Positions 51,819-61,677 of a stretch of DNA of 64,000 nt are shown in pieces. The stretch's first letter is position 1, and every line of letters starts with the position of its first letter. Made by a program: the position numbers and the translations under genes. The notes below the pieces were generated by a model, which worked only from the letters and a program-made list of their open reading frames with translations, did no database searches and had not been told where the DNA came from. Origin of the DNA: Candidatus Heimdallarchaeota archaeon (GTDB lineage: Archaea > Asgardarchaeota > Heimdallarchaeia > JABLTI01); assembly GCA_019058275.1 (NCBI GenBank), contig JAHLVW010000074.1, positions 34,780 to 98,779 on the forward strand, read 5' to 3'.

Positions 51819-53237
51819 ATTAGCGAGAAAAAGAATAAGGAATATCATTTCTGCCATACTGCTGATTGGCACTTAGATTATTTCCAATATAATAAAAGAG
51901 AGCGTTGGTATGATTTCTTTAAAGCTGCGAATGAATGCACAAAAATGATGATCGAAGAAAAACCAGACTTTGTTATTCATTGTGGTGATATGTTTCATCA
52001 ATTTAGGCCATCTCCTGGAGCTTTACGTTTTGCCATTCAAATACTTGATAAGTTTAGACAAGCAAACATTCCCTTTTATGTGATTAGAGGAAATCATGAT
52101 GCTTCAAAAGCTCAAGCCCAACGATTTGGTGGCACGGTTCTGAAATTCCTAGATGATTTGGGTTATCTTCAGTACGTTCAAGATGAAACAATTGATATCA
52201 ATGAACATATTCGATTTACTGGTATTGGTGAGTACGGCAAAACCACTGGAGATGTTATTGAAAATGTCCTAAGAAACAATCCGCTAGATGAATCCAAATT
52301 CAATATTTTAGCACTTCATGGTTATTTACAAGGGCAAGTAAGTGATTCAATTTTTGATATTTCAGGTTATCAATTAGCAAGTATAGGTTTTGACTACATA
52401 GCATTAGGTCACTATCATAAAGTATGGGAAGAAGCTGAAAACAGTATTTATTGTCCCGGTTCAACTGAACAAACAAGTTTGAACGATTGGGGAAAACCAG
52501 ACAAAGATGATTTCTTTAGAAAATCGGGATATTATAGCATTAAAACAACTTTAAACCCAGAAGAAAATTCTTGGGATTTGAAAGTTGAAAGAAAGGAATT
52601 TGATATTCGACCAAAAGGACGATTCACATACAATTTCACAGATGATTCAACGATTGATGAAATTATGGAAAAAGCTAATGCTTTTGTCAAGAAACATGAT
52701 TTAGAAGGTGCCATCATTAGATATGATTTTGTAGGTGAATTACCTTTAGGAAAGCAAAACTTGGTTAATTTTACAAAACTTCCAGCAATAAAAGAGTCAA
52801 AAGCACTGCATATAATACCAAATCAGCAAGTATCAAACATCATTTTGAGTAAAGCAAAAGCGGGATTAACATCAGAAGAAGCATTAAAAGAATTGCTAGA
52901 AAAATCATATAATGTCAAGAAGAGTTCAGTTAACAAATGGTTAGACATAACTAATGAAACCATTAAGGTTCTTGGGCAAAAAATAATCTCATCTGATTTA
53001 GCAGATGAAGTTAAGGCAATTTACAATTTAGTGTCTGAAATTTCATTACAATTAACTGAATCTGATATCAAAAAAATTGCAACTACAAAAATCAAAACAA
53101 AGAAATCAAAAAGTCAGCTAGCAAAACAACCAAAAACAAGTAAAAAACCAGTAAGCGGACCACCTAAAACTGCTAATCAGAACAATAAGGTGACAAAACA
53201 GGCTGATTTAGAGCATTTCTTTAAGGAGGGAGAGTAG
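51819..53237 (+). CDS. mre11: DNA double-strand break repair nuclease Mre11
   Basis: The phosphoesterase motifs are intact: HTADWHL at about residue 12, CGDMFH, RGNHD, LHGY and LGHYHK. The clear coding frame has no ATG, GTG or TTG between an in-frame TAG (51813) and motif I. I place the start at ATT 51819 because AGGTG (51806-51810) lies 8 bases before it. Alternatives: GTG 51808 joined by one extra A in the A5 run at 51828-51832; ATG 51780 with the TAG read through. The C-terminal 70 residues are Lys-rich with a QADLEHFF ending that resembles a PCNA-interacting PIP box (Q-x-x-L-x-x-F-F). Rad50 follows one base later. Mre11 trims DNA ends. Confidence 0.88.
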   Translation: MSEKKNKEYHFCHTADWHLDYFQYNKRERWYDFFKAANECTKMMIEEKPDFVIHCGDMFHQFRPSPGALRFAIQILDKFRQANIPFYVIRGNHDASKAQAQRFGGTVLKFLDDLGYLQYVQDETIDINEHIRFTGIGEYGKTTGDVIENVLRNNPLDESKFNILALHGYLQGQVSDSIFDISGYQLASIGFDYIALGHYHKVWEEAENSIYCPGSTEQTSLNDWGKPDKDDFFRKSGYYSIKTTLNPEENSWDLKVERKEFDIRPKGRFTYNFTDDSTIDEIMEKANAFVKKHDLEGAIIRYDFVGELPLGKQNLVNFTKLPAIKESKALHIIPNQQVSNIILSKAKAGLTSEEALKELLEKSYNVKKSSVNKWLDITNETIKVLGQKIISSDLADEVKAIYNLVSEISLQLTESDIKKIATTKIKTKKSKSQLAKQPKTSKKPVSGPPKTANQNNKVTKQADLEHFFKEGE

Positions 53238-53238
53238 T

Positions 53239-56112
53239 ATGAAAACATTCGAGATTTCCAGTATTGAACTTGAGAACATCAAGACTTACAAATATGAAAA
53301 AATAGATTTCTATCAAGGAAATAATGTTCTAATAGGTGATAACGGAGCAGGAAAAAGCACTATTCTCGAAAGCATTTATCTATCGTTATTTGGAGATACA
53401 GTTCCTGGAAGAAATTTAGTTGACATGATAAGGTACGGGGAGAAGCAAGGCAAAATCATTATTCGATTTAATGTTAATGGTTCCAACTACAGAATAACAG
53501 ACGAATTAACTAAAAGAGAAGAGACAAGAGCAACGCAAACCCAAGTTTTGATTAATGAGACACTGGAAGATACAATAGCAGAAGGGAGAAATGCTGTTCG
53601 ACTCAAAATTGAAGAAATTTTAGATATAGATGCTACAACATTTATTAGTGCAGTATATGCTTCTCAAGGGGAAATTGGTCAAATTGTAACTGCAAAAGAT
53701 AAAGAACGAAAGAAGTTGTTTGACAGATTATTCCAAATAGATCGTTACGAAAAGGCTTGGAGTAATTTATCTAAAGTAGAGAAAATCATTAATTCAGAAA
53801 TAAATAATCTTGAAAATCATATTGATATTATTAGCAAAGATCTTACACAGTTACCAGAAATCGAAGATAATATTACTGAAAAGAAAACTCAATTGAAAAA
53901 TGATAAAAAGAACCTTTTGGGGTTAAGAACAACATACAAAGAATATGATCAAAAATACAAGCAACTAGATAAATTGGTGAGCAAACATAACAAATTGCTT
54001 GGTGAAAAGGGAACACTGGAAGAAGAGGAATCTGAGTTAAATCATCAGATTTTTGTTTTATTTGAAAGTATAAGTAGCAAAGCACGTGAAGAGATTAATG
54101 ATTTTAAATTGACTGATGCTAAGAAGTTACTAAAGAAATATGAAAACAAAGTAACTAAAGCAAAGGAATCATTGGAATCACTTCGTCAAGAAGAAAATAA
54201 CATCAAGATTGCTCTCGAGAAGAAAAACAATCTAGAAAGAACTTTTACGATATTAAATAACTCAATCATTCAAGAAACAAACAATCTAAATGGCGAGTTA
54301 GAGCAATTTAAAACAAAAATCTCTGAATTAGAAGATCCATTTGAGAATTGGGAAGTACAATTGCCAACATTAATGCAAAAAAGACAGAAAACACTTGAAA
54401 AAATCGAAAAACAAGAAAAAGAATTGCAGAAATCAATTAATAATATTTCAAAACTGGAAGTGAAATTAAAGTCCTTAAAAGAATCAGAAGACAGATACCA
54501 TTCAAGAATAGTTAAGAAGAGATTAATTTTATCACAAGAAGCTGGGGATTCATGGAAGGAATTGATAAATGATTTTTCAAAAATAAATTTCGATGAAAAA
54601 CTCCAGAAATTATCTTCTGATATTGATTCATTAGCAAAAAATCACTCTGAATTAGTAAATCAAAAAACAGTCACATGTGAAGGGCTGAAACGAATCCAAG
54701 GTGACCTTCAACATCTTAAAAGCTTGGATGGTGAAGAAACATGTCCAACTTGTAAGCAAACACTCTCTCCTGAAACATTCTACAATCTTCGCAATTCATT
54801 AAATAATGAAAAATCAGACTTACAAGAGAAAAAGAAAGAGATAGTACAAAAAATCAAAGATCTATCTTCCTTGCTTGATGAATTAAACAAAGAAGAGAAA
54901 GAATTAAGTAAACAACATCAATTATATGAAAAGATTGAACCAACATTTACAGACTTGCAAGATTTGGAAAAAGAGAAGAAGTCAGTAGAGGCATATTATA
55001 AGAAATTAGCTAAAGAAATTGATGTTTTGAAATCTAAATACTCAGTTGATAAAATCGATGAGCTTGAAATTGAGATTGATGACCTTAAAGAATCGATACG
55101 AGAAATTTCTGCATTGGAGAAAAGATTACCAAAATTTCTAATAAATAAACAGAAAATAAAGGAAGATACAACTGAAACCAAGAAACTAGAAGAAGAAATA
55201 TTGCAATTGAAATCAGAATTTGATGAAAAGACATATGTCAAAGTGAATGGAAAAATAAACAAACTGGAAGAAGAGCATGAACACTTTGCTGATATTTTGG
55301 AAATTTCTAAAGAATTAACTAGTAATTATGATGATTTAAAAGCAAACTCTGAAAAACTAAAAGCTAACTCTACAAAAATTGCTAAAATTGAGGTAATTGA
55401 TGACTTCAAAAATTGGGAAGATGTGAAAACAAATCGAGAGAAAATAGGTAATGATATTTCAGCATTGGAATCATCAGTAAATATGCTAGCTAATGAAGTA
55501 ATTCCACCTTTACTTGAACGAAAGAGGAAATTACAAGTAAAGGAGAAGGAATTAAAGAAAACTGAATCTGACTTAAAACTAGAAAATAAGAAAAAGGAAA
55601 TTGTATCGATACTTAGAGCATTGATGAGAGAGTTACCCAATAGATTATTGCCTAACTTTATTGAACGTATTAACAATGCAGCAACAGAAATATTACAATC
55701 AATAATCCCTGGAAGTGATATCCAGAGCATTATTCTAAATGATGATTATTCATTGAACATCATTCGCTTAGGGAATATCGAAAACATTACTGTGTTAAGT
55801 GGTGGAGAAACAATAATAATAGCACTTGCTCTTCGTTTAGCTTTCGCAAAAGAATTTTCAGCGTTAGATTCACTGATATTAGACGAACCGACGATTTTCT
55901 TAGATGAACGTAGAAGAGGGGAGCTTGTAACTGTATTAGAGAGAAATAGACTTGTAAGACAAATGTTCGTAGTTACTCATGATCCTGATTTTGAAAGAAT
56001 TTCAGATCAGACTTATTTTATAACAAAAGAAGGTGGCGAAACTACAGTAGAAGCAATTGATGATAAGGAAGAAACTGATGAGAATAATCTAATTAATCTC
56101 AAACTTTCATAA
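53239..56112 (+). CDS. rad50: DNA double-strand break repair ATPase Rad50
   Basis: 957 residues, full length, with GGAGGGAG before the ATG. The N-terminal ABC half has Walker A GDNGAGKS (residues 33-40) and a Q-loop (ASQGEIG). Two long coiled coils (about 175-490 and 520-800) flank the zinc hook CPTC (Cys502 and Cys505). The C-terminal half has the signature LSGGE (about 852), Walker B LILDEP, D-loop and a VVTHD His switch. It tethers broken DNA with Mre11, whose gene overlaps in operon with it. The end overlaps the convergent gene at 56107 by 6 bases. Confidence 0.96.
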   Translation: MKTFEISSIELENIKTYKYEKIDFYQGNNVLIGDNGAGKSTILESIYLSLFGDTVPGRNLVDMIRYGEKQGKIIIRFNVNGSNYRITDELTKREETRATQTQVLINETLEDTIAEGRNAVRLKIEEILDIDATTFISAVYASQGEIGQIVTAKDKERKKLFDRLFQIDRYEKAWSNLSKVEKIINSEINNLENHIDIISKDLTQLPEIEDNITEKKTQLKNDKKNLLGLRTTYKEYDQKYKQLDKLVSKHNKLLGEKGTLEEEESELNHQIFVLFESISSKAREEINDFKLTDAKKLLKKYENKVTKAKESLESLRQEENNIKIALEKKNNLERTFTILNNSIIQETNNLNGELEQFKTKISELEDPFENWEVQLPTLMQKRQKTLEKIEKQEKELQKSINNISKLEVKLKSLKESEDRYHSRIVKKRLILSQEAGDSWKELINDFSKINFDEKLQKLSSDIDSLAKNHSELVNQKTVTCEGLKRIQGDLQHLKSLDGEETCPTCKQTLSPETFYNLRNSLNNEKSDLQEKKKEIVQKIKDLSSLLDELNKEEKELSKQHQLYEKIEPTFTDLQDLEKEKKSVEAYYKKLAKEIDVLKSKYSVDKIDELEIEIDDLKESIREISALEKRLPKFLINKQKIKEDTTETKKLEEEILQLKSEFDEKTYVKVNGKINKLEEEHEHFADILEISKELTSNYDDLKANSEKLKANSTKIAKIEVIDDFKNWEDVKTNREKIGNDISALESSVNMLANEVIPPLLERKRKLQVKEKELKKTESDLKLENKKKEIVSILRALMRELPNRLLPNFIERINNAATEILQSIIPGSDIQSIILNDDYSLNIIRLGNIENITVLSGGETIIIALALRLAFAKEFSALDSLILDEPTIFLDERRRGELVTVLERNRLVRQMFVVTHDPDFERISDQTYFITKEGGETTVEAIDDKEETDENNLINLKLS

Positions 56113-56706
56113 AGAATCAATTATTTTTAAAGCAGACATTAATTCGTCTTTGTCTTCGTCTTCCTTCTTGGGTTTTTTAGCATCTTTACTGACTGTCGGA
56201 GGTTTTGGAACTTCTGGGATTCTACTTTCTGGAGTCGTTGGTGTTGGTGCTTCATCAGCATCAACTGATCTAAAGGATGATGGTGTTGGTACGGGCGGAG
56301 CACTTATAGTAGATGTAGGAGTTGGTTCAGTAATTTGTGGTCTTGGTTCTGTAGGTGGTCTAGGAACAATTGAAGGTGCTTCAGCTTTTGGTTGAGTAAT
56401 AGATGAAACTACTGGTGCTTGTATTTTTCCTTCTTCTTTAATTGGTTGGTCAGTTTTTGGAGTAGTTAGATGAGCAAGTCCTCTAACATTATCTGGACTT
56501 GAAGAACTTTCTATTGCTTTAAGTAAACCTTTACTGCTTACGTCAACTAATGCCTCCATTTTGTGAACTTTTTCTTCTAAGTTCTGGATACGTTTGTTTG
56601 TTACGTCAATGTACTCAGTAAATTCCTTTTCCAGATTTTCTAGTGATTTGATTATTGTGGAAACGAAATCTTCCAATTGTTTGTAGAGCTTATCATCTTG
56701 ACTCAA
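56107..56706 (-). CDS. Coiled-coil protein with long proline-rich region
   Basis: 199 residues. An N-terminal amphipathic helix (about 5-62, LEDFVSTIIKSLENLEKEF and NKRIQNLEEKVHKMEALVD) is followed by a Pro/Thr/Ser-rich disordered region (about 75-175, with PRPPTEPRP and SAPPVPTP) and a short acidic-basic C-terminal helix (DELMSALKIIDSL). The same plan is seen in the protein at 18435-19022. Helix plus polyproline arrangements occur in eukaryotic actin-regulator subunits such as WASHC3, and Asgard archaea have profilin and actin, but I cannot show homology. Converges with rad50. Confidence 0.6.
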   Translation of the reverse strand: MSQDDKLYKQLEDFVSTIIKSLENLEKEFTEYIDVTNKRIQNLEEKVHKMEALVDVSSKGLLKAIESSSSPDNVRGLAHLTTPKTDQPIKEEGKIQAPVVSSITQPKAEAPSIVPRPPTEPRPQITEPTPTSTISAPPVPTPSSFRSVDADEAPTPTTPESRIPEVPKPPTVSKDAKKPKKEDEDKDELMSALKIIDSL

Positions 56707-56803
56707 ATTAATTTACACCATTGAATAGTTTTAGAGATTAACATCAATTGAATACTTGTAGGTATAATTTCTATTAGAGAGATACATTTTAAATGTAATT
56801 ATT

Positions 56804-56877
56804 AGCGCATGTCTTGATCTTAATCTACCTAAATACTCACTTAAATGGTACAAAAATGTTGTATTTTAACATGCGCT
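56804..56877. repeat. 74-bp element closed by a 9-bp inverted repeat
   Basis: AGCGCATGT (56804-56812) pairs with ACATGCGCT (56869-56877), GC-rich for this region, with 56 bases between. On the minus strand it lies directly after the mtaD-like stop codon (56888), so it could be a 3' UTR structure or a small RNA. Confidence 0.4.
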
Positions 56878-56887
56878 TGCCAGCAAA

Positions 56888-58258
56888 TTATTGCAGAAAT
56901 TTCAGTTTATCTTTATACTGCTTTAAATCATCAGATTTCATTAAATTTAGAATAATATCCTTTGCTTCTGTCATAACTTCTTTATAATTAATTGTTAAAA
57001 GCTGCCTATCTTTCATAACTGTTTTACCATCAATAATTGTGGTTTTTACGTTTGAATCGTTCGTGCAAAAAGCGATTAATGAATATGGATTATGAGGGGG
57101 CCATACATTTGGTGTTTTTGTATTAATGATTGCTAAATCTGCTTTCTTACCAATTTCCAATGATCCTACTGTTTTTTGTAGTCCCAATGCTTTTGCACCA
57201 TTTATTGTAGCCATACTTATTGCTTCTGTAGCAGGAAGAATTTCTGGATTTGTGTTAACTCCTTTATGAATATAAGATGCTAAACGTAATTCGCTAAGCA
57301 TGCTGAGATTATTGTTACTCGCAGCTCCATCAGTACCTAATGCAATAGTAATACCATTCTCAAAAAGTGTCTGGTATCTAAATATGCCAGAACCTAATTT
57401 GAGATTACTTGTTGGATTATGAGAAATCTTAACTTTATTTTCACTTAAAAGTTTACAATCTTCATCATTTAACCAAACACAATGAGCTGCAACTAAGTTT
57501 TCATTTAGAAAACCAATGTTAGCTAAATGCGTTATGGGTGAACAATTGTTTTTCTTCATTGAATCATCAAATTCATCCTTTGTTTCAGACAAATGTATTT
57601 GTATGCGCAATTGATTTTTCTCTGCTAACTCCTTACTTGCTAATAGAAGTTCATCAGAACAGGTATTTGTAGCATGTGGAGAAATTATGATAGAACATAG
57701 CTTGGCATTTTCTTTGGCATATTTAAGGAATTTTTTAACTCGAGTCATTTCAATAGCTCTTCTCGTTGCTTTGCCCAAATCTATCATACCATAACCCAGA
57801 ACTCCTCGAAAACCGATTTCCTCCATAGCTTGTAGTGATTTTTCCTCATGAAAATACATATCACAAGCAGTAGTGGTTCCACCTTGAATCATTTCAATAG
57901 CCGCAAGTTGGGTGCCAACATAGCAATCTTTAGGTTTCAATTTTGCTTCGATGGGCCAAATATAATCATTTAACCATTTAGTTAATGGGAGATCATCAGC
58001 TATTCCTCGAAATAATGTCATAGCAAAATGACCATGAGCGTTAACAAAACCAGGAATTACTAGATCTCCTTTGGCATCAATTTCTTCTTTTACATCGATT
58101 TTATTCCCATAAGAAAAATGAAATTTATCCATAGGGCCCATATCGCTAATCAAAGTATCTTTGATTAAGATATAGCCACGATTAAAAGTTTCTAAATTAT
58201 TATTCATTGTTAAAATGTGAGCATTATGAATTAGGATATCAATTTCTGAGGATGCCAA
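56888..58258 (-). CDS. mtaD: 5-methylthioadenosine/S-adenosylhomocysteine deaminase-like amidohydrolase
   Basis: 456 residues of the TRZ/ATZ amidohydrolase family. Zn ligands are visible: NAHGHFAMTLFRGIADD (first His pair, about residues 72-75), HLSETKDE, AAHCVWL and the LGTDGAASNN Asp. The MEP-like QIHLSE motif and the SHNPTSNLKLGSG segment match MtaD/DadD enzymes, which deaminate MTA, SAH and 5'-deoxyadenosine. It recycles by-products of SAM use. Related enzymes act on guanine or chlorohydrolase substrates, so substrate is by family only. The gene stands alone; the next gene upstream on this strand encodes an RNA methyltransferase that would produce SAH. Confidence 0.82.
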   Translation of the reverse strand: MASSEIDILIHNAHILTMNNNLETFNRGYILIKDTLISDMGPMDKFHFSYGNKIDVKEEIDAKGDLVIPGFVNAHGHFAMTLFRGIADDLPLTKWLNDYIWPIEAKLKPKDCYVGTQLAAIEMIQGGTTTACDMYFHEEKSLQAMEEIGFRGVLGYGMIDLGKATRRAIEMTRVKKFLKYAKENAKLCSIIISPHATNTCSDELLLASKELAEKNQLRIQIHLSETKDEFDDSMKKNNCSPITHLANIGFLNENLVAAHCVWLNDEDCKLLSENKVKISHNPTSNLKLGSGIFRYQTLFENGITIALGTDGAASNNNLSMLSELRLASYIHKGVNTNPEILPATEAISMATINGAKALGLQKTVGSLEIGKKADLAIINTKTPNVWPPHNPYSLIAFCTNDSNVKTTIIDGKTVMKDRQLLTINYKEVMTEAKDIILNLMKSDDLKQYKDKLKFLQ

Positions 58259-58339
58259 TTTATTTCACCTAGTTATCTATTAATAGATAAAATACTTCAT
58301 GCTTTTATCCTTAAAATTAATTTGTTTAAAAAAAACCAC

Positions 58340-59530
58340 CTATTTGGTTAATTTTGCTACAAAAAAGCCTGGAGTATCATGTTGATCCGGGTAAAATCTT
58401 CTCATATATTCAAGTGTAAGTCCATTTCCAGTATCTTCCCCATGAGTACCTAGTAGTATATCAGGTTCAACAAGTTTTAATCCAAGATTATTGACTGCGT
58501 AAGAGATTACTTTTTCATTCTCTTCAGGTTCTAGAGTACAAGTTGAGTAGGTTATAATTCCTCTTTTTCGCACGATTTTTGCTGCCGCCCAAAGAAATGA
58601 TTTTTGGTAATTGGCTACATTAAAGATATCAGAATTCTGAGTTTCATCATAAGTTTTAGGTCGAACTCCAACTGCTGAACAGCTTGGATCGACTATCACT
58701 TTATCTGCTTTTATTGTATGTTGTTTTACATATTCCACGCTATTTGCTTTCACGATTTCAATACCAGATAAATCTTGGTTCCTTACTAATTCAGACATTC
58801 TAGTAAGACGTTTTTTACTCCTATCAAAAGCAATAATATTGGCTTTATTATTAGAAAGAATCGCTGCGCTTGTGCTCTTTCCACCTGGTGCTGCACATAA
58901 ATCAATGATCTTGTCATTAGGTTTAGGATCTAACACATGACCAACATAGGCTGCGGGAATGCTTTGGCTTTGAGCAATACCTGATTCAATTACAACTATT
59001 TTTCGAAGACTTGGAGTTTCAAAGAAGCTTGTAGTGTTATCTACCGCAATTCCTTTTGATTTAACCATTTTCGAACTTATTCTAGATATGCCGGTTGCAA
59101 CTATTTGATCCATGGGACTCACCATTGATACAAGATCACCAGGATTGATTTTAGGCATACGTTTTATTCCAACAACAAAAAGATCAGAACCAATAAACAC
59201 ACTTTCAGCAGCGACTTTATCAAGAACCATTCGAGGAACATCAGAAAAAAAGGGCACTGTAAAGCGTCCTCTTGTTTTAACAGTCAACATTTCACTTAAA
59301 ATTTTATGAGGTGAAGCTTTCCAACCAGCTTCTTCAAATAGCTCTATAACATCTTCGCGAGAGATTTTAGTAATAGTTCCTCTCACTGCAAAATCCATTA
59401 CAGGCCGCGAAAGTGATTGAACTATTTCTCTTGAACGTTTTTCTCCATAACGATTACAAAATCTTTTCCAGAGATCAATGGAGAAAGTCCCTTCATTTGG
59501 GTCCAACCTTGGAATTTTCATACTTACCAA
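58340..59530 (-). CDS. RNA m5C methyltransferase, NOL1/NOP2/Sun family with PUA domain (NSUN6-like)
   Basis: 396 residues. The N-terminal half (about 1-175) has a PUA domain (VFIGSDLFVVGIKRM, DLVSMVSPMDQIVATG), and the C-terminal half is a Rossmann-fold methyltransferase. SAM site: DLCAAPGGKS (about 212-221). Catalytic cysteines: VDPSCSAVG, where the usual DPPC is DPSC, and TYSTCTL. The layout matches archaeal and human NSUN6, which methylates C72 in the acceptor stem of some tRNAs. Substitution of the second Pro by Ser next to the Cys is uncommon but the Cys is kept. Confidence 0.88.
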   Translation of the reverse strand: MVSMKIPRLDPNEGTFSIDLWKRFCNRYGEKRSREIVQSLSRPVMDFAVRGTITKISREDVIELFEEAGWKASPHKILSEMLTVKTRGRFTVPFFSDVPRMVLDKVAAESVFIGSDLFVVGIKRMPKINPGDLVSMVSPMDQIVATGISRISSKMVKSKGIAVDNTTSFFETPSLRKIVVIESGIAQSQSIPAAYVGHVLDPKPNDKIIDLCAAPGGKSTSAAILSNNKANIIAFDRSKKRLTRMSELVRNQDLSGIEIVKANSVEYVKQHTIKADKVIVDPSCSAVGVRPKTYDETQNSDIFNVANYQKSFLWAAAKIVRKRGIITYSTCTLEPEENEKVISYAVNNLGLKLVEPDILLGTHGEDTGNGLTLEYMRRFYPDQHDTPGFFVAKLTK

Positions 59531-59682
59531 GATGAAATCAAGCGATTCATTTATTTAATTTTAGCTAAACTATCGACGATAATATGATTTCTTCCTTCTT
59601 TGCTTCTGAGAAAAGAAATATATGTAAAGTTCTTATCTGTTCTAGTATTTGTTGATGAACGTTCTGCATTATAGCCTGATAG

Positions 59683-61572
59683 GTGGGAATATTGTTTAGA
59701 AAAAAACAGATGAAAACTAAGAAAACTGAAATAATTTTCTGGGGTGTTTTCTATCTTAATCTAATAGCAATACGAGAAACAGACCAATTTAAAAGAGACA
59801 TAACTAGGATCGTTAAATCAATTAGACCTGTAAGCTACGAATTTGAAGAACTTACAGCATTTATCATTATAAGAACACACATTAATTTGCAACAGAGCAT
59901 AGAAAAATTACGAATTGATGAAATTAACACAAATAAAAATTCAGCAAATGAGATATTTAATTTTATAAAAGATAATTTAGAAGAAGCATATCATAAATAT
60001 TTGAAATCCTTAACAGAGCGATTTCTAAAAGATATAAATAAGAATAGAGAACTGAAAGAAGCAACTAGTATAATAATTAGAAAACTAGCATTGACTGAAG
60101 ACGATAAAGAAGAATTCACGAAAAGCATTTACCAGTTAATTGAGGAAAAAACAGAAAATTATTTGGAAATTATACAGAATTCAGTTATTTACATTAACAA
60201 TACTTTAACAGAAAATCACTATTTAATCGAATTGAGTGGAGAAAGAATAGAGATAAAGTCCGATGAATCCTTTATTCATATCTTAGATGAGTTAATTTTG
60301 TTTAATTTTGCAAGCAACTATACAGATACAACGAAAGAAATTCTGAACCAATTTAATGTTTATATTAAAAACATAAACTCGCATTTAAGAAAAGTTAAAG
60401 AAAAATCAAAAGAGCTTGAAGAATTGCTTGATCTTTTAAAAGGTAAATCATTCGAAGTTATTGACAATATCTTTGATATACGAAGGCAAATAGCAAGACA
60501 AGTTAGAGCGGATGATGAGATTACAAGAGAAATTGGCAAAACCAATATCGAGGAATTTATGAATCTAATTACAAAATTCTCATCAAAGAAAAATTTTCAG
60601 GAAATAGTCAAAAATACCAATGAAATAAATCAGAAACTGAATAAGTGGTTTGAACATATAAGAAAAATTGAGTTGATTAAAGACATCACACTGGAGATAG
60701 AAATCACAACAAAATTCAACGAAGATATTTGTAATTTATTTACTTATATGGAGTTACTGCGAATGTGGAGTGAGTTCTTCTATGATATATCATATTTTAC
60801 AATGCGAAAGGGCCGGGTTCTTGATTCAACTGATGAGGAAGTAAAAAGCACCATTGAAACAGATGCAGTATTAGTCGTAGAGGATGTTTATAAAACATAC
60901 AAATTACCTAAATCACGTGTTTATGCATTACGAGGTGTCAGTTTTAAGATAAAGAAGGGTGAAGTTCTTGCTATAATGGGTCCTTCAGGAGCAGGAAAAA
61001 CGACTTTAGTAAATATACTAACAGGATTGGATTCCCCTGATAAAGGAGCAGTTTATTTAAACGGTAAGAATATTGCTTTAATGGATGACACAGAATTAAC
61101 TGAATTTAGAAGAGACCAAATTGGTCTCGTGTTTCAATTCTATCAGCTTTTTGCGGAATTAACAGCGTTAGAAAACGTTTCAATGCCTCCTGAAATGGCG
61201 AATGTACCAGTTAAGGAAGCAAGGATTAGAGCACAAGAAATACTAGAAGTTGTTGATCTAGGTTCGTTTGCAAATCAGTATCCAGATAAGCTTTCAGGAG
61301 GTCAACAACAAAGAGTTGCTATTGCAAGAGCTTTAGTTAATGAACCCAGTATTGTAGTTGCTGATCAACTTACGGGAGACTTGGATTCTGTTACAGGAAT
61401 GCAAATTATCGGCTATCTTCGGAAAATTAATACTGAAAAAGGAGTTACCATTTTACTAGTGACACATAATAAAGCAGTAGCAACACAAGCAGATAGAATT
61501 ATTACAATTGAAGATGGAGAGCTACTTGAAGAAATAGATATGACCGCAATTCGGAATGCAGATCAGATATAA
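59683..61572 (+). CDS. Helical domain fused to a LolD/MacB-like ABC ATPase with Glu-to-Gln Walker B
   Basis: 629 residues from GTG 59683. The N-terminal 390 residues are soluble, almost all helical and charged, without membrane segments or a known fold. The C-terminal ABC domain (about 400-629) has Walker A GPSGAGKTT (from Gly433), Q-loop FQFYQLF, signature LSGGQQQR, Walker B VVADQLTGDLD and His switch VTHNK. In LolD/MacB proteins Walker B ends ADEPTG; here the catalytic Glu is Gln562 (CAA at 61366-61368) and Pro is Leu. Such a change normally blocks ATP hydrolysis while allowing ATP-dependent dimerisation. No permease is nearby. It might be a regulatory or structural ATPase. Confidence 0.78.
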   Translation: MGILFRKKQMKTKKTEIIFWGVFYLNLIAIRETDQFKRDITRIVKSIRPVSYEFEELTAFIIIRTHINLQQSIEKLRIDEINTNKNSANEIFNFIKDNLEEAYHKYLKSLTERFLKDINKNRELKEATSIIIRKLALTEDDKEEFTKSIYQLIEEKTENYLEIIQNSVIYINNTLTENHYLIELSGERIEIKSDESFIHILDELILFNFASNYTDTTKEILNQFNVYIKNINSHLRKVKEKSKELEELLDLLKGKSFEVIDNIFDIRRQIARQVRADDEITREIGKTNIEEFMNLITKFSSKKNFQEIVKNTNEINQKLNKWFEHIRKIELIKDITLEIEITTKFNEDICNLFTYMELLRMWSEFFYDISYFTMRKGRVLDSTDEEVKSTIETDAVLVVEDVYKTYKLPKSRVYALRGVSFKIKKGEVLAIMGPSGAGKTTLVNILTGLDSPDKGAVYLNGKNIALMDDTELTEFRRDQIGLVFQFYQLFAELTALENVSMPPEMANVPVKEARIRAQEILEVVDLGSFANQYPDKLSGGQQQRVAIARALVNEPSIVVADQLTGDLDSVTGMQIIGYLRKINTEKGVTILLVTHNKAVATQADRIITIEDGELLEEIDMTAIRNADQI

Positions 61573-61677
61573 ATTGACTTTCTGAATCTTTTAGTTAATC
61601 TTTAATAACTTGAATGAAAATAATCTATTAACAACAATTCTAGATTCTTCTCTAGAAGTATAAGGGGAACTCCCTAA

